Below, in pieces: positions 1 to 8,584 of a stretch of DNA of 38,644 nucleotides. Every line of letters starts with the position of its first letter. Positions within the stretch are counted from its first letter, which is position 1. A program made the position numbers and the translations under genes. Below the pieces are notes generated by a model. The model ran no database searches and was not told where the DNA came from. It saw only the letters and a list, made by a program, of their open reading frames with translations. This DNA comes from Bacteroidota bacterium. Its GTDB lineage: Bacteria; Bacteroidota; Bacteroidia; Bacteroidales; B39-G9. The stretch covers positions 1-38,644 of the forward strand of contig JADFUR010000034.1 in assembly GCA_015222055.1 (NCBI GenBank). The letters run 5' to 3'.

Positions 1-6
1 AAATAT

Positions 7-79
7 GATTCAGTAGCTCAGCTGGTAGAGCACATCCCTTTTAAGGATGGGGTCCTGGGTTCGAAACCCAGCTGGATCA
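7..79 (+). tRNA. tRNA-Lys (anticodon UUU)
   Basis: A full cloverleaf can be folded. The acceptor stem pairs GATTCAG with CTGGATC through one G-U pair. The D arm is GCTC...GAGC. The anticodon stem CATCC/GGATG encloses loop CTTTTAA, so the anticodon is TTT (UUU, lysine). The T arm is CTGGG-TTCGAAA-CCCAG. The discriminator base is A at 79. No CCA is encoded, so the 3' end must be added by a nucleotidyltransferase. Its promoter lies outside the window. Confidence 0.96.
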
Positions 80-80
80 C

Positions 81-114
81 AAAAAAAAGTTGTCGTTTGA
101 CAGCTTTTTTTTTG
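81..114 (+). terminator. Rho-independent terminator after tRNA-Lys, probably bidirectional
   Basis: The stem is A8-GTTGTC (81-94) with GACAGC-T8 (99-112) around loop GTTT, with one G-U pair. It begins right after the tRNA and ends in a T-run. On the minus strand it lies 18 bases beyond the stop of the MORN-repeat gene and there too ends in a T-run, so it could serve both convergent transcripts. Confidence 0.85.
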
Positions 115-131
115 TGATTAAAATTTATGTA

Positions 132-1229
132 TTATTTAACTCTATTTCCCTGATTATAAGTAATTTTGTTTACCAACTTCCCTTTTTCATTATATTCTTT
201 CCACAAACCCTGCTCTAAATCTTCGTAATATTTTCCTTTTTTGTTTATTCTTTTATTTTCATGATAGAAAACCCATTCACCATTGGCTTTACCATCTTTG
301 TAATCTCCAATCTGCTTTAAATTACCGTTCTGATAATAAACTTTCCAATTACCATCATATACATTATGTTTAAAGTTTCCTGTTGAATAAACTTTCCCAT
401 CAGGATAATACCCTTTCCACTCTCCTTCTTTTTTATCGTTTTTATAATTTCCTTTTTGTGCAATTTTACCGTTTTCAAAATACTCTAAATATTCACCCTC
501 AATTTTATTTTTCACATATTTACATTTAGTCATTTTTTTCCCATCTTCATAATATGAAACAAAACCACCATCTAAAAGTCCATTAACATAAAAAGCTACT
601 CTTTCGAGTTTACCAGTATTATAATAAACATATAAACTGTCGACAAATTTACCACCAATTTTTTTTCCTTTATAGTTTATACTTCCGTCTTTATAATATG
701 ACCTCCACAATCCTTGATTGATGTTATTTTTAAAACTAGTCTTTTGTTCAATCTTACCGTCTTCTCTAAAACTTTTAATTATACCATGTAAAGCACCTTT
801 TCTATAAGTATATTCAGTTTTAATCTTTCCTGAAGGATAATAAACAGACAAAGTTCCATCTAGCTTTCCATTTACATAATTACCTTTTTGACATAATATT
901 CCATTTTCGTTATAATTCTCGAACAAACCATTTTTCAAATTATGTTTAAACGTAATTCTGTTTTTTAATTTCCCCAATTTTGAATATATTATCCAAACAC
1001 TATCCAATTCATTATCTAAAAAATTCCCTTTTTCCATAAGTATTCCATCTTCATAAAAAAAATGGTACTCACCATGCTTAATAGTATCATTATTAATGAT
1101 ATGAGCGGAAAAAGCTTCTTTAACTTGCTTTTTATCATTATAATAAAAAACAATTTTTTTTGTTTGAGCCTGTAACACCAAACCATAAAATTGAAAGAAA
1201 ATAACGAATAAGGCGATGAATTTTTTCAT
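132..1229 (-). CDS. Secreted MORN-variant repeat protein
   Basis: 365 residues. The first 20-odd residues form a signal peptide (Lys-Lys, hydrophobic core, cleavage probably after LQAQ). The rest is about 13 tandem units of roughly 23 residues, each with a core like G-x-W/Y-x-x-Y-Y-x-[DN]-G-K followed by a KGNY-like strand; clear examples are GEWKGYYPDGK and GNWKVYYQNGN. This is the MORN repeat variant (MORN_2, YwqK-like) family, common in Bacteroidetes, where the repeats build a solenoid or hairpin sheet. The specific function is unknown. The name 'YwqK antitoxin' given to some homologues is not supported here, because no toxin partner is adjacent and the protein is exported. It is probably monocistronic and ends at the terminator shared with tRNA-Lys. 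Confidence 0.85.
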   Translation of the reverse strand: MKKFIALFVIFFQFYGLVLQAQTKKIVFYYNDKKQVKEAFSAHIINNDTIKHGEYHFFYEDGILMEKGNFLDNELDSVWIIYSKLGKLKNRITFKHNLKNGLFENYNENGILCQKGNYVNGKLDGTLSVYYPSGKIKTEYTYRKGALHGIIKSFREDGKIEQKTSFKNNINQGLWRSYYKDGSINYKGKKIGGKFVDSLYVYYNTGKLERVAFYVNGLLDGGFVSYYEDGKKMTKCKYVKNKIEGEYLEYFENGKIAQKGNYKNDKKEGEWKGYYPDGKVYSTGNFKHNVYDGNWKVYYQNGNLKQIGDYKDGKANGEWVFYHENKRINKKGKYYEDLEQGLWKEYNEKGKLVNKITYNQGNRVK

Positions 1230-1328
1230 GAGTTTATTTAATTACTGTTTAGAAATTATAGCTATTTGAACTTTTTACAATTTTAATGACACTTCCTAAT
1301 TTCCATTTTCATTATATAATCATTCCCT

Positions 1329-1344
1329 TCCCGATTTTTCGGGA
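1329..1344. repeat. Short perfect hairpin TCCCGA-TTTT-TCGGGA
   Basis: A 6-bp perfect stem with a TTTT loop lies between the 3' end of the Ig-like gene (stop at 1387, minus strand) and the start of the MORN gene. No T-run follows on either strand, so it is not a classical terminator. It could be a 3'-end stabiliser or a small repeat unit. The function is unknown. Confidence 0.45.
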
Positions 1345-1386
1345 CAAGTAATGTGTCTAAATTAATTCATAATTTTCAATCACCAA

Positions 1387-2190
1387 TTACGGCACTGTAA
1401 TTAACAATTGAGTTCCTTCCAAATTCGTTCTACTTCCAAAATCAAGCACAGCTGCTAATGCATATTTACCAGTAGGTAAAATATTTTTGGGTATTTTCAA
1501 ATCAACTGTTTGAGACGATTTTGGATAAGATTCGATTGTAACAGGGTCAAAATTTACTTCTTCTGCAGTTTCAATATTTGATGCAATAAGATATACTTTG
1601 CATTGCATAATTTTATCACCAATATTATCAATATTAGCAGTAAACCTACGAACGGTATCTTTTGCCTCGGTAGTCTCTATCAAGTTATTAATTGTTGCCG
1701 AATAGTTAGTGTTTGATTTTGGCGATTGAAAAACCAAAACACCAATACGTCCAGAAACGGTCACACCAGCTCTTAATTCTTTGTCTGCTGAAAAAGCTGT
1801 TTGTTCTTGAGTAGTTTTAACATAAATCATAGCCCAACGGGTTGAATAATCATCAACAGGAACCTGCATATTAATTGTAATAGTTTTTTCATCGTTAGGG
1901 TTTAACTCAAAAAAAGCCGGACTAATACTAATCCAATTTGCACAAGAGTGTTTTGTTGTATTAGCTTTCATTTTTTGTTTATTACCCTTACTGTCGGGCT
2001 GAAAATCACCAAGAGTAACAACAAATGCAGTCTTGCGATTTGCATGGTTTCTTATTGTGATAGTTTTTGATTGTGTTTCTCCTGGTTCTGCAGAAAAATC
2101 CAATTTAACCGGTGCCACTTCAAAATCTTGGGCATTAACACAAAAAAAATTAAATAAAATTATGCTGATTAAAATTAACTTTGCTTTCAT
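1387..2190 (-). CDS. Periplasmic protein with Ig-like (DUF916/chaperone-like) domains
   Basis: 267 residues with a signal peptide ending around VNAQ. After it comes an Ig-like domain of the kind seen in DUF916 and pilus-chaperone-like proteins: DFEVAPVKLDFSAEPGETQS, then a KTITIRNHANRKTAF strand, with 'W(I/V)SISPAFFELNPNDEKTITI' character around residues 85-105. A second beta domain follows (about 140-265: GRIGVLVF, TANIDNIGDKIMQ, PTGKYALAAVLDFG). The family is common in Bacteroidetes as an exported protein that may bind envelope or surface structures. No usher or pilin gene is nearby, so a true fimbrial chaperone role is not supported. It lies upstream of, and collinear with, the MORN gene with about 157 bases between them. 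Confidence 0.75.
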   Translation of the reverse strand: MKAKLILISIILFNFFCVNAQDFEVAPVKLDFSAEPGETQSKTITIRNHANRKTAFVVTLGDFQPDSKGNKQKMKANTTKHSCANWISISPAFFELNPNDEKTITINMQVPVDDYSTRWAMIYVKTTQEQTAFSADKELRAGVTVSGRIGVLVFQSPKSNTNYSATINNLIETTEAKDTVRRFTANIDNIGDKIMQCKVYLIASNIETAEEVNFDPVTIESYPKSSQTVDLKIPKNILPTGKYALAAVLDFGSRTNLEGTQLLITVP

Positions 2191-2382
2191 TATTAGTTGT
2201 TATTTTAAAATATTAAAATTCTATTAAATGCTTCCTTCAAAAGTAAATAAAATAATTTAATTAAAAAAGATTAAACTTAAAGCGAATATTTATTTTTAAT
2301 TTCTAATTATAAATTATTATATTGCAATTATATATTAATATGAATTTATTAAGGCGTTTAATTATTTTTTATAGAATTATTG

Positions 2383-4356
2383 ATGAGAAAAAATATAGAA
2401 TTATTTGGTTATTTAATGCTGTTAATATTTTCGTTTTACGCATCTCCACTTAAATCACAACAAATAATCCCATTATCGTCTGAGAAACAACAAAAAGTTG
2501 ATGAATTAAAAGAATATGCTGAAATAAATAAAAATAATCGAGATCACCTTCATGCAGCTTTTTATTATAATAAAATTGCATTTATTTATTGGGGAAACGA
2601 TTCTCCCCGACAAGCAATAAACTACTTTTTACAATCTGTAGAAGAAAACAAAAAAATTGAAAATTTAGAAGAAATAAAAGCTATATATAGTAATATTGGT
2701 GTAATATATACTGAGATAGAAGATATTGAAAATGCTTATAATTATTTTAACGAAAGTCTTAATATTAGGCGACAAATTGGAAATAAAACAGAAATAGCAT
2801 CAGGTCTGTTTGATGTAGCATATATATTATTTATATTAAGTAAGTCAGAAGAATCTAATGAAAAACTTGAGGAAGCTTTAAAAATTTCTGAAAAGGAAAA
2901 CAATCCTCGTCTTACACTAAGTATTTACGGATTACTGGCACAAAACCACAGCAAATTAGGAAACACTCAAATTTCTCAAAATTATATGAATAAGTATCAA
3001 TCTTACAAAAAACATAGTGAGACTGAACAGATAAAAGAAAAATTTGAAGAAAAAGAAATTAAAAATTTAGCTGAAATTAAACGTACTCAAGCCGAAAAAC
3101 GTGCTAAACAATTAGAACTTGAGCTTAGAAAATTACAATTTAGCATAGCACAAGATTCTCTCAATGTTACCATTCAATCCACTCAAGATTCTTTAAGTAT
3201 TGTTGAAATAATAAACCGTGAAAAACAAAGAAAAATTGAATTACTTAATCAAAGAAAAAAAATTACAGACCTTACTATAAAAGAACAAAAAACAAAAGCT
3301 AAAAATCAACAAAATCTTATTTTTTCGGGTTTACTTGGAATCGTTTTAATGATAATAATTGTATATGTATTATATAGAAACAATAGGGCTAAAAAAGCTA
3401 CAAACGTTAAATTAGAAAAACAAAATAAAGAAATTGAAGAAAAAAATGATGAATTGCAAACTGCATCTGAAAAAATTACAAAACAAAATATTAATATTAC
3501 TCAAAGTATTAATTATGCAAAAGGTATACAGCAAGCAATGTTGCCTCCAATTGAAAATTTCATTTCAATAATACCTGAATCTTTCATATTTTTTAAACCT
3601 CGCGATGTTGTAAGTGGTGATTTCTACTGGTTTAAAGAAGTTGACAGTAAATCAAACATTTACAAAGTAATGAATTTATTCAAATCATCTTCAAAAAAAG
3701 AAAATAAAGAGGAAGAAAATACAAATCACTCAGATAAAAATTTATTAATATCAGCGATTGACTGTACAGGGCATGGTGTTCCGGGAGCATTTATGTCAAT
3801 GATTGGATATAACCTTTTAGATGAAATTATTGGTAAAGGTATTAACAGACCTAACCTTATACTTGAAGAGATGAATCGTGGCGTCCAATCCTCTCTTAAA
3901 CAAGATACTACGGACAATAAAGATGGAATGGATATGGCAATTTGCTCTTACAGCAAAAAAAAGAATATACTCGAATATTCAGGTGCTAAAAACCCTTTAG
4001 TATATATTAAAAATAATAAAGTTTTTCAAATTAAAGGAGATAAATTTGCTATTGGTGGAGCACAAAGTGAAGATATTAAATTCGCTTCTCATAAAATTGA
4101 AATTAATGGTCCAACATGGTTTTATATCTTTTCTGACGGCTTTGTTGACCAATTTGGCGGTCCCGACGGAAGGAAATTCATGATTAAAAAATTCCGTCAG
4201 CTATTACTTGAAATTCATGAACAACCCATGGAGGAACAAAAAGAAATTCTTGATGTAACCTTAGAAGGATGGAAAGGTTCTAATTTTAGTCAAATTGACG
4301 ATATTCTTGTAATGGGTTTTAAATTAGACAAATATATTGAAGAAGTAAAAAAATAA
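2383..4356 (+). CDS. TPR / coiled-coil / SpoIIE-type PP2C phosphatase, membrane-bound
   Basis: 657 residues from the ATG at 2383; a TTG codon sits directly before it, and ATG is the more likely start. In order: signal peptide or N-terminal membrane segment; TPR units (about 30-210); a long charged coiled coil (about 215-310); a membrane segment (about 313-332, FSGLLGIVLMIIIVYVLY); a second coiled coil; and a SpoIIE/PP2C domain (about 395-650). The phosphatase motifs are complete: VVSGDFYW, then IDCTGHGVPGAFMS, DGMDMA, FSDGFVDQ and QIDDI, whose Asp residues bind the two metals. A Lys/Glu/Ser-rich insert of about 30 residues separates SGDFYW from DCTGHG. In this family the periplasmic TPR region is thought to sense a signal and the cytoplasmic phosphatase to act on an anti-sigma or anti-anti-sigma partner. 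No such partner is adjacent, so the target is unknown. Confidence 0.9.
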   Translation: MRKNIELFGYLMLLIFSFYASPLKSQQIIPLSSEKQQKVDELKEYAEINKNNRDHLHAAFYYNKIAFIYWGNDSPRQAINYFLQSVEENKKIENLEEIKAIYSNIGVIYTEIEDIENAYNYFNESLNIRRQIGNKTEIASGLFDVAYILFILSKSEESNEKLEEALKISEKENNPRLTLSIYGLLAQNHSKLGNTQISQNYMNKYQSYKKHSETEQIKEKFEEKEIKNLAEIKRTQAEKRAKQLELELRKLQFSIAQDSLNVTIQSTQDSLSIVEIINREKQRKIELLNQRKKITDLTIKEQKTKAKNQQNLIFSGLLGIVLMIIIVYVLYRNNRAKKATNVKLEKQNKEIEEKNDELQTASEKITKQNINITQSINYAKGIQQAMLPPIENFISIIPESFIFFKPRDVVSGDFYWFKEVDSKSNIYKVMNLFKSSSKKENKEEENTNHSDKNLLISAIDCTGHGVPGAFMSMIGYNLLDEIIGKGINRPNLILEEMNRGVQSSLKQDTTDNKDGMDMAICSYSKKKNILEYSGAKNPLVYIKNNKVFQIKGDKFAIGGAQSEDIKFASHKIEINGPTWFYIFSDGFVDQFGGPDGRKFMIKKFRQLLLEIHEQPMEEQKEILDVTLEGWKGSNFSQIDDILVMGFKLDKYIEEVKK

Positions 4357-4758
4357 ATATAGCATTTTGTCTCAACAGTTCTCTTATCAAAAATTAGACA
4401 TATATACTTGTAAGAAAATAACATACAATCTCAATTCACAATTAAAATCTATATGTTTTTGCTTACATAATATTATTATCTATGTCAACAGAAAAAAAAA
4501 TCTCTATTGAACTAACTAAATTCATAATAAATCTTGTTGTGAAACATTCATGTAGCGATCCGGAAATAACTTTTTAAAAAAAACACGAATTAGACTGGTG
4601 TTTTAAAAAAGAGATTTGGGCTTACCATTAATCGTTCCTCCAATAATTTCTTCGGGATTTTCATAATTACAAATTCAAAAATTCTGTAAATAATGTCTGT
4701 AAAATTTTTTAGTAATAGATTCACTTTATATCTTTAAAAACTTTTAAATTAAATTAAT
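4357..4758. other. 402-base gap: one tiny ORF and a possible gene scrap
   Basis: No convincing gene is present. On the plus strand, 4482-4577 could encode 31 residues starting MSTEKKISIELTKF and ending SDPEITF. On the minus strand, around 4610-4675, a short open stretch reads like protein (NYENPEEIIGGTINGKP) but has a stop a few codons upstream and no start. Either could be the residue of a lost gene. No terminator hairpin was found after the phosphatase. Confidence 0.3.
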
Positions 4759-4761
4759 GTG

Positions 4762-6720
4762 ATGGATACAATAATTCAATTGTTTGAAGAAAGTGTAAAT
4801 AAATATAGTGATAATCCATTGTTATGGGAAAAAACAAGCAATGAATTTGAAAGTATCTCTTATAAAGAAACTCAAAAATTAGTTTACGAATTTGCTGCCG
4901 GATTATTAAGCCTTGGGGTTCAAAAAAAAGATAAAATCGCATTGCTTTGTGAAGGAAGAAACAATTGGATTATAAGTGAATTAGGCGTTTTATATACAGG
5001 TGCAGTAAATGTACCATTATCTGTAAAATTAGAAGCAAAAACAGAACTATTATTCAGATTAAATCACTCTGAATGTAGCATGGTTATTACATCAAAAAAT
5101 CAGTCTAAAAAAATACAAATTATAAAAGACAAATTACCCAGTCTAAAAAAAATAATTTATTTAGATTCTCTGGATGAATATAAAAAAAACGAGATTGGCT
5201 TTAACGAAATTTTAAAATTGGGCGAAGATTATTTGAAAACAAAATTTAATGAATTTGAAAAAAATTGGAAATCAATAAAACCTAATGATTATGCTAATAT
5301 AAGCTATACATCAGGGACAACTGCCGACCCAAAAGGAATTATTTTATCTCAACAAAATTATGCTGCAAATGTTGAACAAGCTGCCAGTTTAATGTATATA
5401 CCAGAACATTACAGAACTTTATTAATATTACCCTTAGATCATTCATTTGCACACACAGCAGGTATTTATAGCTTTATGTATTATGGAGCAAGCATTGCGA
5501 CGGTTCAGCTTGGAAAATCATCTTTAGAAACATTAAAAAATATTCCAAAAAATATAAAAGAAATTAAGCCGAACATACTGTTAAGCGTTCCTGCTTTGGC
5601 GAAAAATTTCAAAAAAAATATTGAAAAAGGAATACACGAAAAGGGCTCTAAAGTTGAAAACTTATATAACAAAGCTATGAAATTAGCTTATGCATATAAC
5701 AAAGAAGGATGGAATAGAGGCAAAGGATTGCAAATATTAAAAAAACCTTTGTATGCAATATACGATAAATTAATTTTTAGCAAGATACGTGAAAACTTTG
5801 GCGGCGAACTAAAATTTTTTATTGGCGGCGGTGCTTTACTGGATATTGAATTACAAAAATTCTTTTATGCCATTAATATGCCGATGTTTCAGGGATACGG
5901 ACTATCAGAAGCATCTCCAATTATTTCATCAAATGGATTAGAAAAACATAAATTAGGTTCTTCGGGTTATCTTGTAAAAAACATGGAACTTAAAATTTGT
6001 GATGGTAAAGGAAATACTTTGCCTACAGGTGAAAAAGGTGAGATTGTTATTAAAGGCGATAATGTTATGGTTGGCTATTATAAAAACGAGAAATCTACTA
6101 AAGAAACTATTAAAGATGGCTGGTTATATACAGGAGATTTGGGATATATGGATAAAGACAAATTTTTATATGTTCTTGGTAGATTTAAAAGCCTGTTAAT
6201 AAGTAATGATGGCGAAAAATTTAGTCCAGAATCAATTGAAGAAGCTTTTGTGCAGCAATCACCTTTTATTAATCAATGTATGTTACATAACGATCAAAAT
6301 CCTTATACCGTAGCATTATTTGTAACTGATAAACAAGCCGTTTTGCATTACTTAACAAATAATAATTTATCTGCGGATACAGAAGAAGGACAAAAAGTTG
6401 CTTTAAATAAAATTCAATCGGAAATTAATGAATATCGAAAAGGCGGAAAATACAAAGAAATGTTTCCTGAAAGATGGCTGCCAAGTGCTATTGCAATTCT
6501 TGAAGAAGCTTTTTCTGAAGAAAATCATTTTATTAACAGCACTGTTAAAATGGTTAGAGGCAAAATTACCAAATATTATCATAAACGTATTGAATATCTT
6601 TACACTCCAGAAGCAAAAAATATTCATAACGATCTAAATATGAAAGCAATAAAAATACTTGAAGAGAAACGTAATTTAATTGCTAAGGAAGCAAAAAAAG
6701 AACCTGTTAAAGCAAATTAA
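4762..6720 (+). CDS. Long-chain fatty acid CoA ligase (AMP-forming)
   Basis: 652 residues from ATG 4762; a GTG three bases upstream is less likely. It is a member of the ANL adenylating superfamily, FadD15-like by length and layout. It activates a fatty acid to acyl-AMP and then acyl-CoA. Motifs: phosphate loop YTSGTTADPKG (about residue 180), aromatic/adenine motif GYGLSEASPI (about 380), the YTGDLGYMDKD Asp (about 455), and the hinge GRFKSLLISNDGEKFSP leading to the C-terminal lid. The usual hinge 'K-E-L-I' is K-S-L-L here, a mild divergence. The C-terminal lid is long and ends in a Lys/Glu-rich tail. The protein is probably cytoplasmic or membrane-associated. The gene stands alone, with no beta-oxidation genes beside it, so membrane-lipid recycling or exogenous fatty acid use are equally possible. 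Confidence 0.9.
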   Translation: MDTIIQLFEESVNKYSDNPLLWEKTSNEFESISYKETQKLVYEFAAGLLSLGVQKKDKIALLCEGRNNWIISELGVLYTGAVNVPLSVKLEAKTELLFRLNHSECSMVITSKNQSKKIQIIKDKLPSLKKIIYLDSLDEYKKNEIGFNEILKLGEDYLKTKFNEFEKNWKSIKPNDYANISYTSGTTADPKGIILSQQNYAANVEQAASLMYIPEHYRTLLILPLDHSFAHTAGIYSFMYYGASIATVQLGKSSLETLKNIPKNIKEIKPNILLSVPALAKNFKKNIEKGIHEKGSKVENLYNKAMKLAYAYNKEGWNRGKGLQILKKPLYAIYDKLIFSKIRENFGGELKFFIGGGALLDIELQKFFYAINMPMFQGYGLSEASPIISSNGLEKHKLGSSGYLVKNMELKICDGKGNTLPTGEKGEIVIKGDNVMVGYYKNEKSTKETIKDGWLYTGDLGYMDKDKFLYVLGRFKSLLISNDGEKFSPESIEEAFVQQSPFINQCMLHNDQNPYTVALFVTDKQAVLHYLTNNNLSADTEEGQKVALNKIQSEINEYRKGGKYKEMFPERWLPSAIAILEEAFSEENHFINSTVKMVRGKITKYYHKRIEYLYTPEAKNIHNDLNMKAIKILEEKRNLIAKEAKKEPVKAN

Positions 6721-6805
6721 AATTATTTTTTTCTATTAAAATGTGACTTAGCTCTTCCTGATTTGCAATCAAAAAGTTTATACTTGATATTAGATTCTTT
6801 ATTAT

Positions 6806-6832
6806 AAAAGCTCAGGATTTCAAATCCTAAGC
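6806..6832 (-). terminator. Terminator of the POT transporter gene
   Basis: On the minus strand a stem GCT(T)AGGATTT / AAATCCT(G)AGC, with one mismatch, is followed by TTTTATAAT. It lies about ten bases after the stop of the minus-strand transporter. The same hairpin faces the end of the convergent acyl-CoA ligase, but no good T-run follows on that strand. Confidence 0.65.
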
Positions 6833-6842
6833 AGCAGATTCT

Positions 6843-8297
6843 CTAAACATTTTCAACCTTTTCTTTTAACAAAAATTTATCATAAATTAATAAACCTATA
6901 ACTGTAATGATTCCAATTGCTGTAATAATATACCAAATATTTGAGGGATGATATTTTTCCCAAAGCATATTTGTTAAAGTTTGCTTATCAACCCCAATAA
7001 GTTCAGCCGCTCTATTAAAATAATCGTTTTGAGTAAAGTTAGCTGATATTTGAGGAATATCCAATCCTCTGCTTGCTACTTCCGTTTTTAGAAGACTTAT
7101 TTTATCAGATATTGAGCCATATAAATTCCCTGATATTAAACCTGCAAAAAAGTTCCCGCCTGCCATTGGTATAAATGAACATCCCATATATAAAGCCGTT
7201 TTGCCTTCAGGTGCAATTTTACCAATATACTCAGTAATTTTTGGTGAACTTGTCATTTCACCAACAGAAAACATAAAAATTGAAATAAATAAATAAAATC
7301 CGTTTTGTGTTGCAAAAGTTAATCCCATGCCAATAGAACAAATAAAAATCCCCGTAATCATTGTGTTTAAGGGTTTCCATTTCATTACAATTGATGATAT
7401 TAATATCTGAAAAATTATAATATAACCAGCATCAATATCAGTAATTACCTCAGGTGGAATAATACCATCTTTTGTTCCTATTGCGGCGGCAAAATTTGGT
7501 GAAATTGAGGCTATTGCATCATATATAGTTGATGTGTCAATCCATTGATCAATAAAAACGGGAAGTGTATAAAATAGCTGATTATACATTGTCCAAAACC
7601 CGATAATCAGTAATAAAAAAATCACGAACTTAAAGTCCATCAATGTGTTACCAATATTTCGTAATATTGTATAAATTGATTTGCCAAGAGAATCTTCATT
7701 TCTTTCACGATCAGGTTCTTTATAAAAAAACAAAACAACAATAAAATTTATTGCTATAACCACAGAAGACATAATAAAAACATAATGCCAATTATGAACT
7801 CTAAGCTTTGAAGCAATTAAAGGAGCTATAAATGCACCAATGTTTACCATCATATAATAAATACCAAAACCTATTGATGAATTTTCGTCTGTAGTTGTTT
7901 TGCTAATAGTTGCTGCAATGATAGGTTTAAATAATGCTGCACCAATTGCAACATATAAAAAAACTATGAACATTGAAGTATAGGTTTTAAAACATCCCAT
8001 CATAAAATATCCAGTTGATAGCATAGCAAAGGATATTAACAAAACTTTCTTATAACCCACTTTATCAGCAATAGCACCAGTAAAAACCGGTAAAAAATAA
8101 AGTATAGCGGTACCAATTCCCATTATTAATCCTTTTTGAACCTGAGAAAACCCCAACGCTCCAGTATCTCTCGAGCCTGTTAAATAAAGTGCAAAAACCA
8201 TAAACATACCATACCATGCCCATCGTTCAAACAATTCCATAGTGTTTGCAGACCAAAAAGTTTTAGGAAATTTCTTAAATACTTTACTTAATCCCAT
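6843..8297 (-). CDS. POT-family (proton-dependent oligopeptide) MFS transporter
   Basis: 484 residues with about 12 or more hydrophobic segments. The first segment carries E-L-F-E-R-W-A-W-Y-G, the E-x-x-E-R motif that couples protons in POT/PTR2 carriers. It is followed by GAIADKVGYKK (MFS motif A loop) and by VNIGAFIAPLIAS, the fourth/fifth-helix POT signature. A long extracytoplasmic loop (about 385-435: SDKISLLKTEVASRGLD..., NDYFNRAAELIGV) precedes the final helix. The expected role is uptake of di- and tripeptides with protons across the inner membrane. The gene diverges from another MFS gene across 287 bases that hold a 14-bp inverted repeat. The substrate is inferred from family only. 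Confidence 0.85.
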   Translation of the reverse strand: MGLSKVFKKFPKTFWSANTMELFERWAWYGMFMVFALYLTGSRDTGALGFSQVQKGLIMGIGTAILYFLPVFTGAIADKVGYKKVLLISFAMLSTGYFMMGCFKTYTSMFIVFLYVAIGAALFKPIIAATISKTTTDENSSIGFGIYYMMVNIGAFIAPLIASKLRVHNWHYVFIMSSVVIAINFIVVLFFYKEPDRERNEDSLGKSIYTILRNIGNTLMDFKFVIFLLLIIGFWTMYNQLFYTLPVFIDQWIDTSTIYDAIASISPNFAAAIGTKDGIIPPEVITDIDAGYIIIFQILISSIVMKWKPLNTMITGIFICSIGMGLTFATQNGFYLFISIFMFSVGEMTSSPKITEYIGKIAPEGKTALYMGCSFIPMAGGNFFAGLISGNLYGSISDKISLLKTEVASRGLDIPQISANFTQNDYFNRAAELIGVDKQTLTNMLWEKYHPSNIWYIITAIGIITVIGLLIYDKFLLKEKVENV

Positions 8298-8353
8298 AAT
8301 AAATTTATTTTAATATTATTAATGAGTAATATGACAAAACACATTAATTCATT

Positions 8354-8397
8354 TTAATATATTTGATTGAAAATTCATAAAATATCAAATATATTAA
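8354..8397. repeat. 14-bp perfect inverted repeat between divergent transporter genes
   Basis: Arms TTAATATATTTGAT (8354-8367) and ATCAAATATATTAA (8384-8397) match perfectly with 16 bases between them. The repeat lies 57 bases upstream of the minus-strand POT gene and about 190 upstream of the plus-strand MFS gene. Each arm holds TATATTTG, a match to the Bacteroidetes -7 box TAnnTTTG, one per strand. I found no TTTG at the right distance on either side, so the promoter reading is weak. An operator or a cruciform is an alternative. Confidence 0.5.
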
Positions 8398-8584
8398 TAA
8401 TAGATAATTTTTTTCTAAAAGTAGACTAATTAATTTTGTTTGCTTACTCAATTTATTTATAAGTATATCTTTAAACAAGATACTAAAAAAGTAATTTATA
8501 AATCTAAAAAATTTTTATAATCAACATATTATTATAAATTCGCAACATCATTAAAAAAATAACATTAAAAAAATATTATCAATT

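Noticed and set aside
132-1229. Toxin-antitoxin module (YwqK antitoxin label of MORN_2 proteins)
   Set aside because: The protein is exported, has 13 repeats and has no adjacent toxin-like gene.
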